A DNA stretch of 35,875 bases from Spirochaetales bacterium (lineage in GTDB: Bacteria > Spirochaetota > Spirochaetia > SZUA-6 > JAFGRV01). This document shows positions 1-8,225 of the stretch, piece after piece. The stretch lies in the NCBI GenBank assembly GCA_016928415.1, contig JAFGKU010000026.1, positions 1-35,875 of the forward strand, in the 5' to 3' direction. Every line of letters starts with the position of its first letter. Position 1 is the stretch's first letter. The notes beneath the pieces are model-generated. The model was given only the letters and a program-made list of their open reading frames with translations. It was not told the DNA's origin and did not search any database. Made by a program: the position numbers and the translations under genes.

Positions 1-16
1 ATTTAAGGAGTATGAA

Positions 17-1066
17 ATGCATATCCCGGACGGTTATCTCGGTTTGGAAACGAACCTTCCCGCTTTTGGGGCCATGGCACCGATTTGGGCCGTGGCTTTA
101 AACAAAATACGCCAGAAATTCAGGAAAAAAAACCTGCCTCTCCTTGCTTTGTGCGCCGCTTTTTCCTTTGTCATCATGATGTTCAATGTCCCCATCGGTG
201 AAAGCTCGGTACATGCGGTGGGAGCTGTTTTCATCGCCATACTCATGGGGCCCTGGGCAGCCTGTATTTCCGTTTCCATGGCCATCATTATTCAAGCCCT
301 GGTTTTCGGGGACGGAGGTATTATTGCCATAGGTATCAATTGCTTTAATATGGCCTTCATCATGCCGTTCTCCGGTTACTTCGTTTTTAAGCTTATTACG
401 GGTAAATCCGGTTTAACTTCCAGGAGAGGTCTTGCAGGTTGTTTTCTTGGTGGATTTACGGGGCTTAATCTTGCCGCACTTTTTACAGCCATAGAATTCG
501 GTATTCAGCCCCTGTTGTTCAAGGCAGCCGACGGCACTCCCTTATACGGATATTATCCGTTATCCGTATCGGTTCCCGTCATGATGTTAGAGCATTCCCT
601 GTTTGCCGGCCCGATTGAAGGTATTCTTACTGCCGCCGCTATCGCCTATCTTGTTAAATTCGCCCCGCATCTTGTTCCCTCCCAAACTGAATCGGTAAAG
701 GAACCGGAAAACAAACCATCATTTTTTAAGACTTATAAACCATTCCTTATTGTTTTGGCCGTTCTGGTTATTCTTACACCGATCGGACTTCTTGCCTCGG
801 GCACGGCCTGGGGAGAATGGGGGACAGAGGAACTAAAGGAGAAAATCGGTTTCATACCCCGGGGATTTTCACAGTTTGCCGATTTCTGGAAATCGCTTTT
901 GCCGGACTATTCCGTTGGAGGGACAGAGGGGAATCCTGTGGCCGTGTCGCTTATCTATATTGTTTCCGCTGTTATCGGCATAGCCGTTATTTCTCTGCTC
1001 GTATTCCTTGCGTCCAAATTGATTGTCAAAAAACAGCAGCCCGGCGAACAGAAAAAAAGCCCGTAA
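17..1066 (+). CDS. cbiM: CbiM/NikM substrate-binding membrane subunit, fused to a CbiN/PDGLE-like domain
   Basis: This is the metal-specificity (S) component of an energy-coupling-factor transporter importing Co2+ or Ni2+. The protein begins with the family's MHIPDG signature; the N-terminal Met/His-2 region is known to bind the metal. The first 225 residues or so contain the multi-membrane CbiM fold. From about residue 235 a further membrane helix, a soluble loop ending in LPDYSVGG and a last helix resemble the CbiN/NikN (PDGLE) accessory subunit, so M and N appear fused. AAGGAG lies 7 bases before the ATG. The next gene begins 4 bases after the stop. The first 16 bases of the window are too short to show any riboswitch or promoter. 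Nickel versus cobalt cannot be decided from sequence alone, because no cobalamin or urease/hydrogenase genes are nearby. Confidence 0.93.
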   Translation: MHIPDGYLGLETNLPAFGAMAPIWAVALNKIRQKFRKKNLPLLALCAAFSFVIMMFNVPIGESSVHAVGAVFIAILMGPWAACISVSMAIIIQALVFGDGGIIAIGINCFNMAFIMPFSGYFVFKLITGKSGLTSRRGLAGCFLGGFTGLNLAALFTAIEFGIQPLLFKAADGTPLYGYYPLSVSVPVMMLEHSLFAGPIEGILTAAAIAYLVKFAPHLVPSQTESVKEPENKPSFFKTYKPFLIVLAVLVILTPIGLLASGTAWGEWGTEELKEKIGFIPRGFSQFADFWKSLLPDYSVGGTEGNPVAVSLIYIVSAVIGIAVISLLVFLASKLIVKKQQPGEQKKSP

Positions 1067-1069
1067 GCC

Positions 1070-1993
1070 ATGCAAGTTCCCGAGTGGATGCTGAAACCGG
1101 AGCCCGTCCGGAAATGGCATAAAAAAAATTCCGGATCTCATTTTATCCGTAAAACGATGCGGGAAATATCCTCAATATTACAAAATGAAATTTTAAGTGA
1201 AAGATTTGCCCGGCAGGGAAACCTCTTTAAAAACCTGGACCCGCGGGTCAGGCTGTTAACCACCCTGATCTTCCTGGTCTGGTCGGGCCTGACGCAGAGT
1301 CCCTTTACATTGATTCTCCTTGTTTTCACCGCGGTTATTCTCATTAAATTCTCAGGGCTTAATTTGAAAGCTTTTTTTATAAGGATATGGCTTTTTATTC
1401 CTCCGATCGTTTTTGTCCTTTCCATTCCCGCCGCCACGAATCTTTTTATTCAGGGGAATCCGGTATTTTTTGTATACAAAAATGTTGATGCAGGTTTTTG
1501 GTTCATAGCATTGCCCCGTAATTTGTATTTTACCTTTGAAGGATTAAAGGCCATCGTGATGGTGACATTGAGGATAGGGATTTCGCTCTCGTATGCCTAT
1601 CTCCTCATCATGACGACGGGCTGGACGCATGTGGCCCATTCCCTCTATGTACTCAAGGTGCCGTCTTTTATTATTTCCCTCCTTCACCTTACTTATCGGT
1701 ATATTTTTCTTCTCTCACGGATTGCATTGGAAATAATGGAGTCAGCGTTTCTACGCACCATCGGGAAGGTTCGCAATAAGAAGAAGAGATCCTTTTTAGC
1801 GTCGCGAATATCATTTCTGTTCATCAAATCCAGCTACATGAGTAATGAAATTTATGATGCCATGGTCTGCAGGGGTTATTCAGGCAAACCGGTCACATTA
1901 ATAAAATTTAAATTCTCACTAAAGGACCTGTTCTGGCTTGTCAATGTCGCGGGTATTTCCGTAATATTGCTTATAGGGGAGATCCTGTTCTGA
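1070..1993 (+). CDS. cbiQ: CbiQ/EcfT energy-coupling transmembrane subunit
   Basis: This is the T component of the ECF metal transporter. It links the ATPase to the CbiM substrate subunit in the inner membrane. Several hydrophobic helices lie between about residues 55 and 200. A long cytoplasmic coupling region follows, with AMVCRGYSG near residue 265, which matches the EcfT Ala-x3-Arg-Gly coupling motif. A hydrophobic helix closes the protein. The roughly 45 residues before the LDPRVRL family start are longer than usual, so translation might begin at the internal ATG at 1157 (MREIS) instead. The gene is the middle member of a cbiM-cbiQ-cbiO operon. Its TGA stop overlaps the proposed CTG start of the ATPase gene. 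Confidence 0.9.
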   Translation: MQVPEWMLKPEPVRKWHKKNSGSHFIRKTMREISSILQNEILSERFARQGNLFKNLDPRVRLLTTLIFLVWSGLTQSPFTLILLVFTAVILIKFSGLNLKAFFIRIWLFIPPIVFVLSIPAATNLFIQGNPVFFVYKNVDAGFWFIALPRNLYFTFEGLKAIVMVTLRIGISLSYAYLLIMTTGWTHVAHSLYVLKVPSFIISLLHLTYRYIFLLSRIALEIMESAFLRTIGKVRNKKKRSFLASRISFLFIKSSYMSNEIYDAMVCRGYSGKPVTLIKFKFSLKDLFWLVNVAGISVILLIGEILF

Positions 1994-2811
1994 CAAATAA
2001 TACAACAGATCCAGTTTTTAAATTAAAGGATGTTACTTTTTCTTACCCATTGGATGAACCTGTCCTCGTGAATATCAATGCGGAAATATTTGCCGGTGAA
2101 AGAGTGGCCGTGCTCGGCGTCAATGGATGCGGAAAATCCACTCTTTTGAAGATACTGGCCGGACTTCTGCATCCTCAGCAGGGGGAGTTCAGGGCCTATA
2201 ATCACCCGGTTACGGAAAAATCCTTTGCAGATGATAATTATGCCAGGGAGTACCACGGGAAAATAGGATTTATCTTTCAGGACCCTGATATCCAGTTGTT
2301 CTGCACAACGGTTGAAGAGGAGATAGCCTATGGCCCCCTCCAACTGGGCCTAACCGGTGAGGAAATTGATAAGCGTGTTGATGATGTGATGTCCATGCTC
2401 GGTATTACTCATCTTAAAAAAAGGACCCCTTTTAAACTCAGCGACGGTGAGAAAAAGAAAGCAGCCATTGCTTCGGTCCTAGCAATAAATCCCGAAGTGA
2501 TCATTCTGGATGAGCCGACTAACGGGCTGGACCCGAGAACGCAGAGATGGCTTGTCGAACTCCTTCTTCATTTGAATAAAGCTGGAAAAACCCTCATTAC
2601 TTCTACCCATAACCTTGAACTGATTCAGGAAATATCGGACCGGTCCCTGCTGTTCAACGAAGACCACGGCATTGCCGCGGACAGGCCCACACCGGCACTT
2701 CTTGAGGATATTGAATTGTTGAGCAGCGTCAACCTGGTGGATGAATATTATCACAGGCACGGCAGCCCCGAGCACAGGCATTTCCACATTCATCACTTTG
2801 AAAAAGAATAA
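1990..2811 (+). CDS. cbiO: CbiO/EcfA ATP-binding subunit (probable CTG start)
   Basis: ATPase of the Co/Ni ECF transporter. Motifs, numbered from a start at 1990: A-loop Tyr-19 in FSYP, Walker A GVNGCGKST (43-51), Q-loop in FQDPDIQLF, signature LSDGEKKK (variant of LSGGQ), Walker B VIILDEPTNGLDP and H-loop STHN. The first conventional start codon in frame is TTG at 2050, but it would remove the A-loop and first beta strand. The frame is open upstream. CTG at 1990 overlaps the cbiQ stop (CTGA) and sits 8 bases after GGGGAG, a good ribosome site. I therefore place the start there, giving 273 aa; this is inference, and 2050 is the conservative alternative. The C-terminus is histidine-rich (HRHGSPEHRHFHIHHF), a possible metal-binding tail fitting a Ni/Co importer. 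Confidence 0.92.
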   Translation: MTNNTTDPVFKLKDVTFSYPLDEPVLVNINAEIFAGERVAVLGVNGCGKSTLLKILAGLLHPQQGEFRAYNHPVTEKSFADDNYAREYHGKIGFIFQDPDIQLFCTTVEEEIAYGPLQLGLTGEEIDKRVDDVMSMLGITHLKKRTPFKLSDGEKKKAAIASVLAINPEVIILDEPTNGLDPRTQRWLVELLLHLNKAGKTLITSTHNLELIQEISDRSLLFNEDHGIAADRPTPALLEDIELLSSVNLVDEYYHRHGSPEHRHFHIHHFEKE

Positions 2812-2852
2812 AAAACAGGGGGCTCAGGGCCGGTTCTTTTCCCCCTTTTTTT
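2812..2852. terminator. Bidirectional intrinsic terminator between convergent genes
   Basis: An A-run and GGGGG (2818-2822) pair with CCCCC (2841-2845), followed by seven Ts on the + strand. Read on the - strand the hairpin is followed by TGTTTTTT. It can end both the cbi operon and the convergent GGDEF gene, whose last codons overlap it. Confidence 0.6.
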
Positions 2853-5121
2853 CATAAAGCATCTGGTCGGCGCGTTCTATTATGGTTTTCAATTTAGGCA
2901 TGTTCTTGAAATCGGCTTGTTCTATATGGTACACACCGATCGTGATTGACAACTCATACTGTTTCCCGGACGTTTTGTTGTATTGACCGATCTGTTTTTG
3001 AAGGCGGTCATTGAAACGTTTATACCCGTCCCTGTCCGTGTCCATAAGAAAAGCCACGAATTCATCGCCGCCGAACCGTGCTACGAAATCCGATGTACGT
3101 ATAATGGATTCCAGGATTTCCGCAATCACGATTAAAGCCGAATCACCCTCGCTATGACCGTATGTATCGTTAATTTTTTTAAGACCGTCCATATCCATGA
3201 AAAGAAGTGAGGAAGGTATTCTATTGGAAAGGACGTACTGGATTTTATGTTCGCATTGAAGCATGAAGCCCCGCCTGTTATGAAGCCCCGTCAGTTCATC
3301 CAGAACTGAAAGCCTGTTGAGTTCCTTGTTCTGCATGTTCAACTGCTTCATGGCCCTTTTAAGTTTTTTTTCAGCGTCTTTTCTCCGTTTGATTTCATTT
3401 AGAAGTTCGATATTCATGTTGACAAGATTGGCGTTGACAACCGTGTCATAGAGTGTTATAGAGATGCTGCTAGCCAGTTTTTCCATCAAATCCAGGCGGT
3501 TCTCGTCGAATTTATATAGTATGAATCCCAGATAATTCTCGGCCTGCGACAATGAGGCCACAATCAAGGTACTTCTTTTATCAGAGAAAAATTCTTCCGG
3601 CAGCAGTTCTTTAACGCTGTACTGAATACCGAATTCGTCATTCAGCCTTTCCTCCCCGTCGTCCAGGGCATAAACCAGCTTGGCTGTTTCCGAAAATGAC
3701 GGTAATCCGTCATAAAGCGCAATATAGCAATCCCTTATTCCAATATCAGGCAGCCTTTCACTTAAAGTGGCAAATTGCCTGCTGTAGTCATAGGTGTAGG
3801 ATAAGCGTTCCCTTATTTGATCCATTGCCCAGGAGTCATTCGATATAAATAATCCGTGCAATAATTCCGACCATTCATAATTATCCGTTATGATATTCAT
3901 GAGTACAAGGTATTTATTCGATTCGGAAGGTGTGTGGATTTTTATATAGTTATTGAAATAATTAAGGATAGCCTTCGGTATATTGATTTTAATGGACATG
4001 TTCATGCATCCCGCTATAAAATCAAACCATTTATCCACGAAAGTAGTGAATTGTCCATTTCCTGTAAGTTCTCCGCAAAGACGGGACAGCTCGGCAACCG
4101 ATTTCTTTAAAAACCGGACTGCTTCTTTTCTTTCACTGTTAAGGTCCAATTTTCCTATGATGGCAGATATCGCCTTTTCATCATCGCATGGAGGGAGGTC
4201 TGTCTGCTTTCCTGATGAAAGGTTAAAGGCGGATCTTTCCTGGAACAATATACAGCCGCAGGATGACCTCTTGATAAGTCTGGATGGCAATTTTACGAGA
4301 GAAAAATTTTTCTTCGTCTTTAAAAGTTGTTTCATTCTTTTTATCGCTTCAAGCCCGATATCCAGAACCGGCATCCTTACAGTGGTAAAGGGAAGGTCAA
4401 GTTTTCCGCTGACGGGCATATCGTCAAACCCTGTCAATGCTATTTTCCCGGGAACGGATATGTTCATGGATTGAAGTTCCTCTATCACTCCCAATCCCAT
4501 GCTGTCATTGGCCGAGATTATCACGTCTATTTGAGTCAAGTCGCAGACCTGCTTAAAGTATCTTACGGCATCTCTTCCCGATTCAATGATGAAATATCCG
4601 TAATAAATAAGATTTTCATCCAGTGGTATCCCGGCTTTTAATAAAGAATTTCTAAAGATTGTCAAACGTTCCTGTGCATCCGGGTTCTCCTTGGGGCCTG
4701 AAACAAAGGCAAAATGTTTATACTTATGGTCGTTTATAAGGTGATGCATCAACTCGGTCATGCCGATCTGGTTGTCGATTATGATGCTCGGTATATTTTC
4801 CAGTTTTGTGAAAAGACTGATCATGGGAAGAGGTTTCAGGGGTTCGATTGTTTTAACCAATTGGTCCACGTCGGCTACATTAATCAGGAAGCCCGTATTT
4901 ATTATCAACCCGTCCAGTTTCTTGTTATTGACCATCTGGAATACGATATTCCGGTGCCGCTCATAGATGCTGTCGGCATTTAATCGACCCGTTTCAAAAA
5001 TAATGAGGTCACAATCGTTTTCTTCAGCCCCCTGGTGCAAACCGGACAATAAGCGGCGCTGCATAAAAGCGTTTATCCAGTCTATAACACAACCGATTGT
5101 ATACCGCTTATTTTTGGTCAT
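2824..5121 (-). CDS. LacI-type sugar-binding sensor fused to GGDEF diguanylate cyclase
   Basis: A 765-residue one-component sensor predicted to make c-di-GMP in response to a small ligand, probably a sugar. Residues 1-285 form a LacI/periplasmic-binding-protein fold (for example GFDDMPVSGKLDLPFTTVRMP, 231-251), but there is no N-terminal helix-turn-helix and no signal peptide or membrane helix, so it should be cytoplasmic and not a DNA-binding repressor. RSSCGC (285-290) marks the end of the sensor domain. A helical linker and GAF-like segment (about 300-570) and a coiled coil (about 570-605) follow. The GGDEF domain has DELTGLHNRRGF (608-619), an intact active site GGDEF (684-688) and an inhibitory RxxD site (RTSD, 675-678). 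It is a paralog of the HD-GYP sensor at 13943. No clear ribosome site precedes the ATG. Confidence 0.9.
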   Translation of the reverse strand: MTKNKRYTIGCVIDWINAFMQRRLLSGLHQGAEENDCDLIIFETGRLNADSIYERHRNIVFQMVNNKKLDGLIINTGFLINVADVDQLVKTIEPLKPLPMISLFTKLENIPSIIIDNQIGMTELMHHLINDHKYKHFAFVSGPKENPDAQERLTIFRNSLLKAGIPLDENLIYYGYFIIESGRDAVRYFKQVCDLTQIDVIISANDSMGLGVIEELQSMNISVPGKIALTGFDDMPVSGKLDLPFTTVRMPVLDIGLEAIKRMKQLLKTKKNFSLVKLPSRLIKRSSCGCILFQERSAFNLSSGKQTDLPPCDDEKAISAIIGKLDLNSERKEAVRFLKKSVAELSRLCGELTGNGQFTTFVDKWFDFIAGCMNMSIKINIPKAILNYFNNYIKIHTPSESNKYLVLMNIITDNYEWSELLHGLFISNDSWAMDQIRERLSYTYDYSRQFATLSERLPDIGIRDCYIALYDGLPSFSETAKLVYALDDGEERLNDEFGIQYSVKELLPEEFFSDKRSTLIVASLSQAENYLGFILYKFDENRLDLMEKLASSISITLYDTVVNANLVNMNIELLNEIKRRKDAEKKLKRAMKQLNMQNKELNRLSVLDELTGLHNRRGFMLQCEHKIQYVLSNRIPSSLLFMDMDGLKKINDTYGHSEGDSALIVIAEILESIIRTSDFVARFGGDEFVAFLMDTDRDGYKRFNDRLQKQIGQYNKTSGKQYELSITIGVYHIEQADFKNMPKLKTIIERADQMLYEKKGEKNRP

Positions 5122-5137
5122 AGAGTTAATTATATAT

Positions 5138-5158
5138 GATATTTAATGATAATATCAA
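5138..5158. promoter_or_regulatory. Inverted repeat upstream of the GGDEF sensor gene, containing a motif shared with the HD-GYP sensor gene
   Basis: TGATATT (5138-5144) and AATATCA (5152-5158) form a perfect 7-base inverted repeat 17 bases upstream of the sensor start. The 13-base string ATTTAATGATAAT at 5141-5153 lies within it and recurs at 16243-16255, upstream of the paralogous HD-GYP sensor. A role as operator or promoter element is inference. Confidence 0.4.
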
Positions 5159-5213
5159 TCTCTTCTGACAATTAGGTACATTTTTGCCACTGGATTTTTC
5201 TGATTATCAGATA

Positions 5214-5320
5214 GGCACCTCTAAAAACCTCCTTTTGGAGCCGTTTGCCGAATCAAAATCCTTTAAAAATAGGGGTTTTTAGAGGTTGCCCATGACAAAC
5301 CAATAGTTTTCAGAGGTGCC
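5214..5320. repeat. Cluster of three copies of a 16-base dispersed repeat
   Basis: The unit is GGTTTTTAGAGGTGCC. One inverted copy is at 5214-5229, a direct copy with one inserted T at 5274-5290, and a diverged direct copy (14 of 16 matches) at 5305-5320. The first two can pair into a long hairpin. It lies between the divergent GGDEF-sensor and CDP-alcohol transferase genes. A fourth copy is at 7051-7066. No coding frame is associated. Confidence 0.7.
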
Positions 5321-5337
5321 AAGGTTATAATCGAGGT

Positions 5338-6165
5338 ATGCTTGACATTTTTTACAATATCCAAATAAACTCCCTTGAAATGTCAAAAGATGTTCCATTG
5401 GTTAAGAGCCTGTCCTTAATGACCCTCATTCTTTTTTTAACGCAATTGTTGTTTTTTAGTATTGTTTACCTGTTTTTAAAGTTTTCGATCACCATTTATA
5501 TCATATTTATTTTTTCCTGTTTACTTTATCATGCCCTGCTTTTTATTCTTCTCGTTCAGTTCAAGAATGAATTCGTCATTGTGCCGGGAAATATCCCTCT
5601 CTCAAAGGTCAACCTGGCAAATCTCATAACACTGTTCAGGATTGCATCCCTTCCCGCCCTGTTTTTCTGTTTCCTTCTTATCAAAACACACCCTGTCATG
5701 CCTTTTTTAATACCTTTTCTCGCTTTGATCTTTTTAACGGATTTTTTTGACGGCATGGCTGCCCGGATGCTTAAGCAGGTGACAAAAATTGGAAAATACC
5801 TGGATTCTGCCAGTGATTATGCCGTGCTTACGTTTTCTACCCTACTGTTCTTCTTTTTTGGCCTTATTCCGCTTTGGCTGTTCATTCTTATATTCATCAG
5901 GCTATCAACGCAGATAACCGTTGTTGTTGTTTTTTTCCTGATGAAAAAAAGGTTAGTGTATTTTATTTCACTTATTGGTAAAGCCTCCATTTTCGGCATT
6001 ATGTTTTATTATGTATTTGTGCTTTTTTCCTTTCTCGGCTTACCCATTCCCTGTTTTGAAGTTATCTCCATTGTACTTGAAATTTGTCTTGTGATTCTCA
6101 TTGCCGCGTCATTTGTAGATAAAATATTGAATCTACGAAGTGAACTGGCTGGAAATAAAAAATAG
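5338..6165 (+). CDS. CDP-alcohol phosphatidyltransferase family membrane enzyme
   Basis: This enzyme transfers a phosphatidyl group from CDP-diacylglycerol (or a related CDP-alcohol) to an alcohol acceptor in the cytoplasmic membrane. The complete family motif D-x2-DG-x2-AR-x8-G-x3-D-x3-D is at residues 135-160 (Asp135, Asp138, Arg143, Gly152, Asp156, Asp160), so the metal and CDP site looks intact. About six or more hydrophobic helices are present, including two N-terminal helices before the catalytic domain, which make it longer (275 aa) than the roughly 180-200 aa PgsA type. The acceptor (glycerol-3-phosphate, serine, inositol, choline) cannot be read from sequence. GAGGT lies directly upstream of the ATG. 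The gene converges on a PHP-domain gene with a shared hairpin between them. Confidence 0.82.
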   Translation: MLDIFYNIQINSLEMSKDVPLVKSLSLMTLILFLTQLLFFSIVYLFLKFSITIYIIFIFSCLLYHALLFILLVQFKNEFVIVPGNIPLSKVNLANLITLFRIASLPALFFCFLLIKTHPVMPFLIPFLALIFLTDFFDGMAARMLKQVTKIGKYLDSASDYAVLTFSTLLFFFFGLIPLWLFILIFIRLSTQITVVVVFFLMKKRLVYFISLIGKASIFGIMFYYVFVLFSFLGLPIPCFEVISIVLEICLVILIAASFVDKILNLRSELAGNKK

Positions 6166-6171
6166 TCTTTA

Positions 6172-6198
6172 AAGCAGGGGGTCCCTGCTTCCCCTTTT
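6172..6198. terminator. Hairpin between convergent genes, probable terminator
   Basis: AAGCAGGG (6172-6179) pairs perfectly with CCCTGCTT (6183-6190) around a 3-base loop and is followed by CCCCTTTTAT. It lies just after the CDP-alcohol transferase stop and just before the stop of the convergent PHP gene. The T-run is short, so efficiency is uncertain. Confidence 0.5.
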
Positions 6199-6811
6199 AT
6201 AATCGATTTAGTTCAATCGGCTCAAACGGTCCTCTTTTCAACCGTGTGATTAAACCCTGTTGGCCTGTTATGTTGTCCTTGAAATAAGTTCCATAGGACA
6301 GGCGCATATTTTGGGAATGCGTATCACTTCCCCCCGTTGTTTTGACATGAAATGGTTTTAACCGCCGTCGCGCAAACTGAATTTCTTCGGCTGATAAATT
6401 GCCGTTCAGGAGTTCAATGGCATCAAATGATGCCAGGAATTCCCGGTTAATGAGTTCCGGCCAGTCCAAATTCCAGCGAAACGGGTGCGCCCAGATAAGG
6501 GCAATGCGGTTCCTGTCGGGCCATGTGAAGAGATCATTGACCTCCGTCCCTTCAAAATTTGTTCCGGGGTCCGCTCCGAAGCAGAGAACATGCCCGATTT
6601 CCGTTGAAATCTCGGCGCCGAAGAAAATTTGAATGTGGTTCGTAAAACGGGATTTAAGGTCTTCCTGTTCGTTTTCAGGCCAGATGAAGTCATGTTCGGT
6701 AATACAGAAACCGTCCAGTCCCGCGCTGATATTTCTGGCAGCCAGGATTTCCGGTGAGATTCTGGAACAGGGTGAATAACGTGAAGTATGGTTATGCAGG
6801 TCTATGATCAT
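6197..6811 (-). CDS. PHP-domain metal-dependent phosphoesterase
   Basis: A 204-residue stand-alone PHP domain. Metal-binding motifs are visible in order: DLHNHTSRYSPCS at the N-terminus (His-x-His), CITEHD, FGAEIS with a following GH, IWAHPFRW and a C-terminal GGSDTH. These match small PHP phosphoesterases acting on nucleotide or sugar phosphates; the substrate is unknown. I choose the ATG at 6811 because it begins directly with the family's MIIDLHNHT and has AAGGA 7 bases upstream. The longer frame reaching 6904 would add an odd hydrophobic leader. The gene is monocistronic and faces away from the DUF350-like operon. Confidence 0.8.
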   Translation of the reverse strand: MIIDLHNHTSRYSPCSRISPEILAARNISAGLDGFCITEHDFIWPENEQEDLKSRFTNHIQIFFGAEISTEIGHVLCFGADPGTNFEGTEVNDLFTWPDRNRIALIWAHPFRWNLDWPELINREFLASFDAIELLNGNLSAEEIQFARRRLKPFHVKTTGGSDTHSQNMRLSYGTYFKDNITGQQGLITRLKRGPFEPIELNRL

Positions 6812-7010
6812 GGTTATTCCTTTTATCACAAATATAAATAAAAAAGCAGTTTTTTTGCCATATATCAGTATAAAATAAATTATTGTAAAACAATGATAAA
6901 ACAATGGAAAAACAATGGATCAGTAATTCTCAATTTATATTGAGAATTGTTCAATACGCAATAAAAGGATTTGAAAATGCTGGGGAAGATGCATATACTT
7001 TTACATTATA

Positions 7011-7066
7011 CACCTCGAATAATCACCTTTTTAAGCCGGTTAAGTGGCCGGGTTTTTCGAGGTGCC
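7011..7066. repeat. Inverted repeat carrying a copy of the dispersed 16-base repeat
   Basis: CACCTCGAA (7011-7019) pairs perfectly with TTCGAGGTG (7056-7064). The right arm lies in GGTTTTTCGAGGTGCC (7051-7066), which matches the 5214-5229 unit at 15 of 16 bases. It is the main feature of the roughly 295-base gap between the PHP gene and the gene at 7106. A 61-codon frame crossing it looks like chance. Confidence 0.6.
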
Positions 7067-7105
7067 TGATTATAAAATGTAAACAATGAGCAGAAGGAGG
7101 TAGGT

Positions 7106-8200
7106 ATGGACTTTGATATCATTATGCTGGGCATTATTGAATTAGCCATATCGCTTATCACGGGTTTCCTGGTTTTTTTTCTGAGTTTCAGGCTTTTCAT
7201 GCTTTTCACCAAAAAATTGAATGAAGTGGAGGAGCTTAACAAAAACAACATAGCGGTCGCTATTGTCATGATTGCGTTTATTTTCGGCATCATGCTTATC
7301 GTGAATACGGCGGTCGCCCCATCCATGGATACGCTTGAGCAGCTTCTTTCCACCGACACACCGGACGGTCTTTCGATTTTTCTCAATATTACACGGATTG
7401 TCCTGTCCTATGTCATAGCCGGAGTGATTGCCTTTTTCATATTATGGCTTTCCTTCCTGTTTTTCACATTCCTTACCACCAAGATTGACGAGATGGCCGA
7501 GATCAGGAACAACAATACAGCGATTGCCCTGCTGCTGGGGACCTTTATACTCAGTGCGTCTATTTTAATCCTTCATCCGATCAGCACTATTCTGGATTCA
7601 TTCGTTGCGGGACCGGATGTTGTGGGTACGGTTGTTTCCATGAAATTTGTTAATCTCCCCATTCTTATCCAGGGATTGATAGAGCTTCCCATTGCTTTTT
7701 TCGGGGTACTCCTTGTTTTTATAATGGGCTTCAAAACAATCAGCCTTATTACCCGTTCATTGGATGAATTGACGGAATTGAAAAATAACAATATCGCCGT
7801 GGCTGTCTTTTGTTCCTCATTTATTTTCAGCATCATGCTTTTAATAAATGCGTGCCTCGATCCATCCTATAAAGTTTTGAAAAATATACTCAGTGCCGAG
7901 AATGCCGGCCTTGATGTTATTTTTCTTTCCATATTGAGAATAGTTCTTTTCTTCCTTTTTTCAGCAATTTTTGCTTTTATTATCATCCGGGTGGCAATGC
8001 TGTTCCTTATGCTGCTCACCACGAAAATCAGGGAGATGGAGGAAATCAAAAAGAACAATCTTGCGGTAGCACTCATTGTTGCCATTCTGGTTATTTCTAC
8101 GGCAGTGGTTATCCAGCACGGCATGACGGTTCTTTTAAGCGGTTTTGTCCAGAATCCGGACCTGGGATCGGGAATGCCCAATCTGTTGCAGATTAAATGA
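7106..8200 (+). CDS. Four-unit DUF350-like integral membrane protein
   Basis: A 364-residue, very hydrophobic inner-membrane protein. A unit of about 90 residues occurs four times. Each contains a charged motif of the form [TR]-x-x-[LI]-x-E-x-x-E-[LI]-x-x-NN-x-A-[VI]-A, starting near residues 35, 124, 216 and 305, flanked by membrane helices. Units 1 and 3 resemble each other, as do units 2 and 4, so the gene arose by duplication of a two-unit protein. The [VI]A motif and layout resemble the DUF350 (YjfL) family, whose function is unknown; that assignment is by eye. AGAAGGAGGT just before the ATG is a strong ribosome site. It probably heads an operon with the transglutaminase-like and phosphoesterase genes that follow (25- and 12-base gaps). 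Confidence 0.75.
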   Translation: MDFDIIMLGIIELAISLITGFLVFFLSFRLFMLFTKKLNEVEELNKNNIAVAIVMIAFIFGIMLIVNTAVAPSMDTLEQLLSTDTPDGLSIFLNITRIVLSYVIAGVIAFFILWLSFLFFTFLTTKIDEMAEIRNNNTAIALLLGTFILSASILILHPISTILDSFVAGPDVVGTVVSMKFVNLPILIQGLIELPIAFFGVLLVFIMGFKTISLITRSLDELTELKNNNIAVAVFCSSFIFSIMLLINACLDPSYKVLKNILSAENAGLDVIFLSILRIVLFFLFSAIFAFIIIRVAMLFLMLLTTKIREMEEIKKNNLAVALIVAILVISTAVVIQHGMTVLLSGFVQNPDLGSGMPNLLQIK

Positions 8201-8225
8201 GTCCCGGTATGAAAGGAGATGCTTC

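Noticed and set aside
776-790. ACACCGATCGG in cbiM, resembling the GH13 operator
   Set aside because: Only half of the palindrome matches and it lies inside a coding region; likely chance.
6904-7089. 61-codon + strand frame across the 7011-7066 repeat
   Set aside because: No ribosome site, no recognisable domain, and its end runs through the inverted repeat; reads like chance coding.
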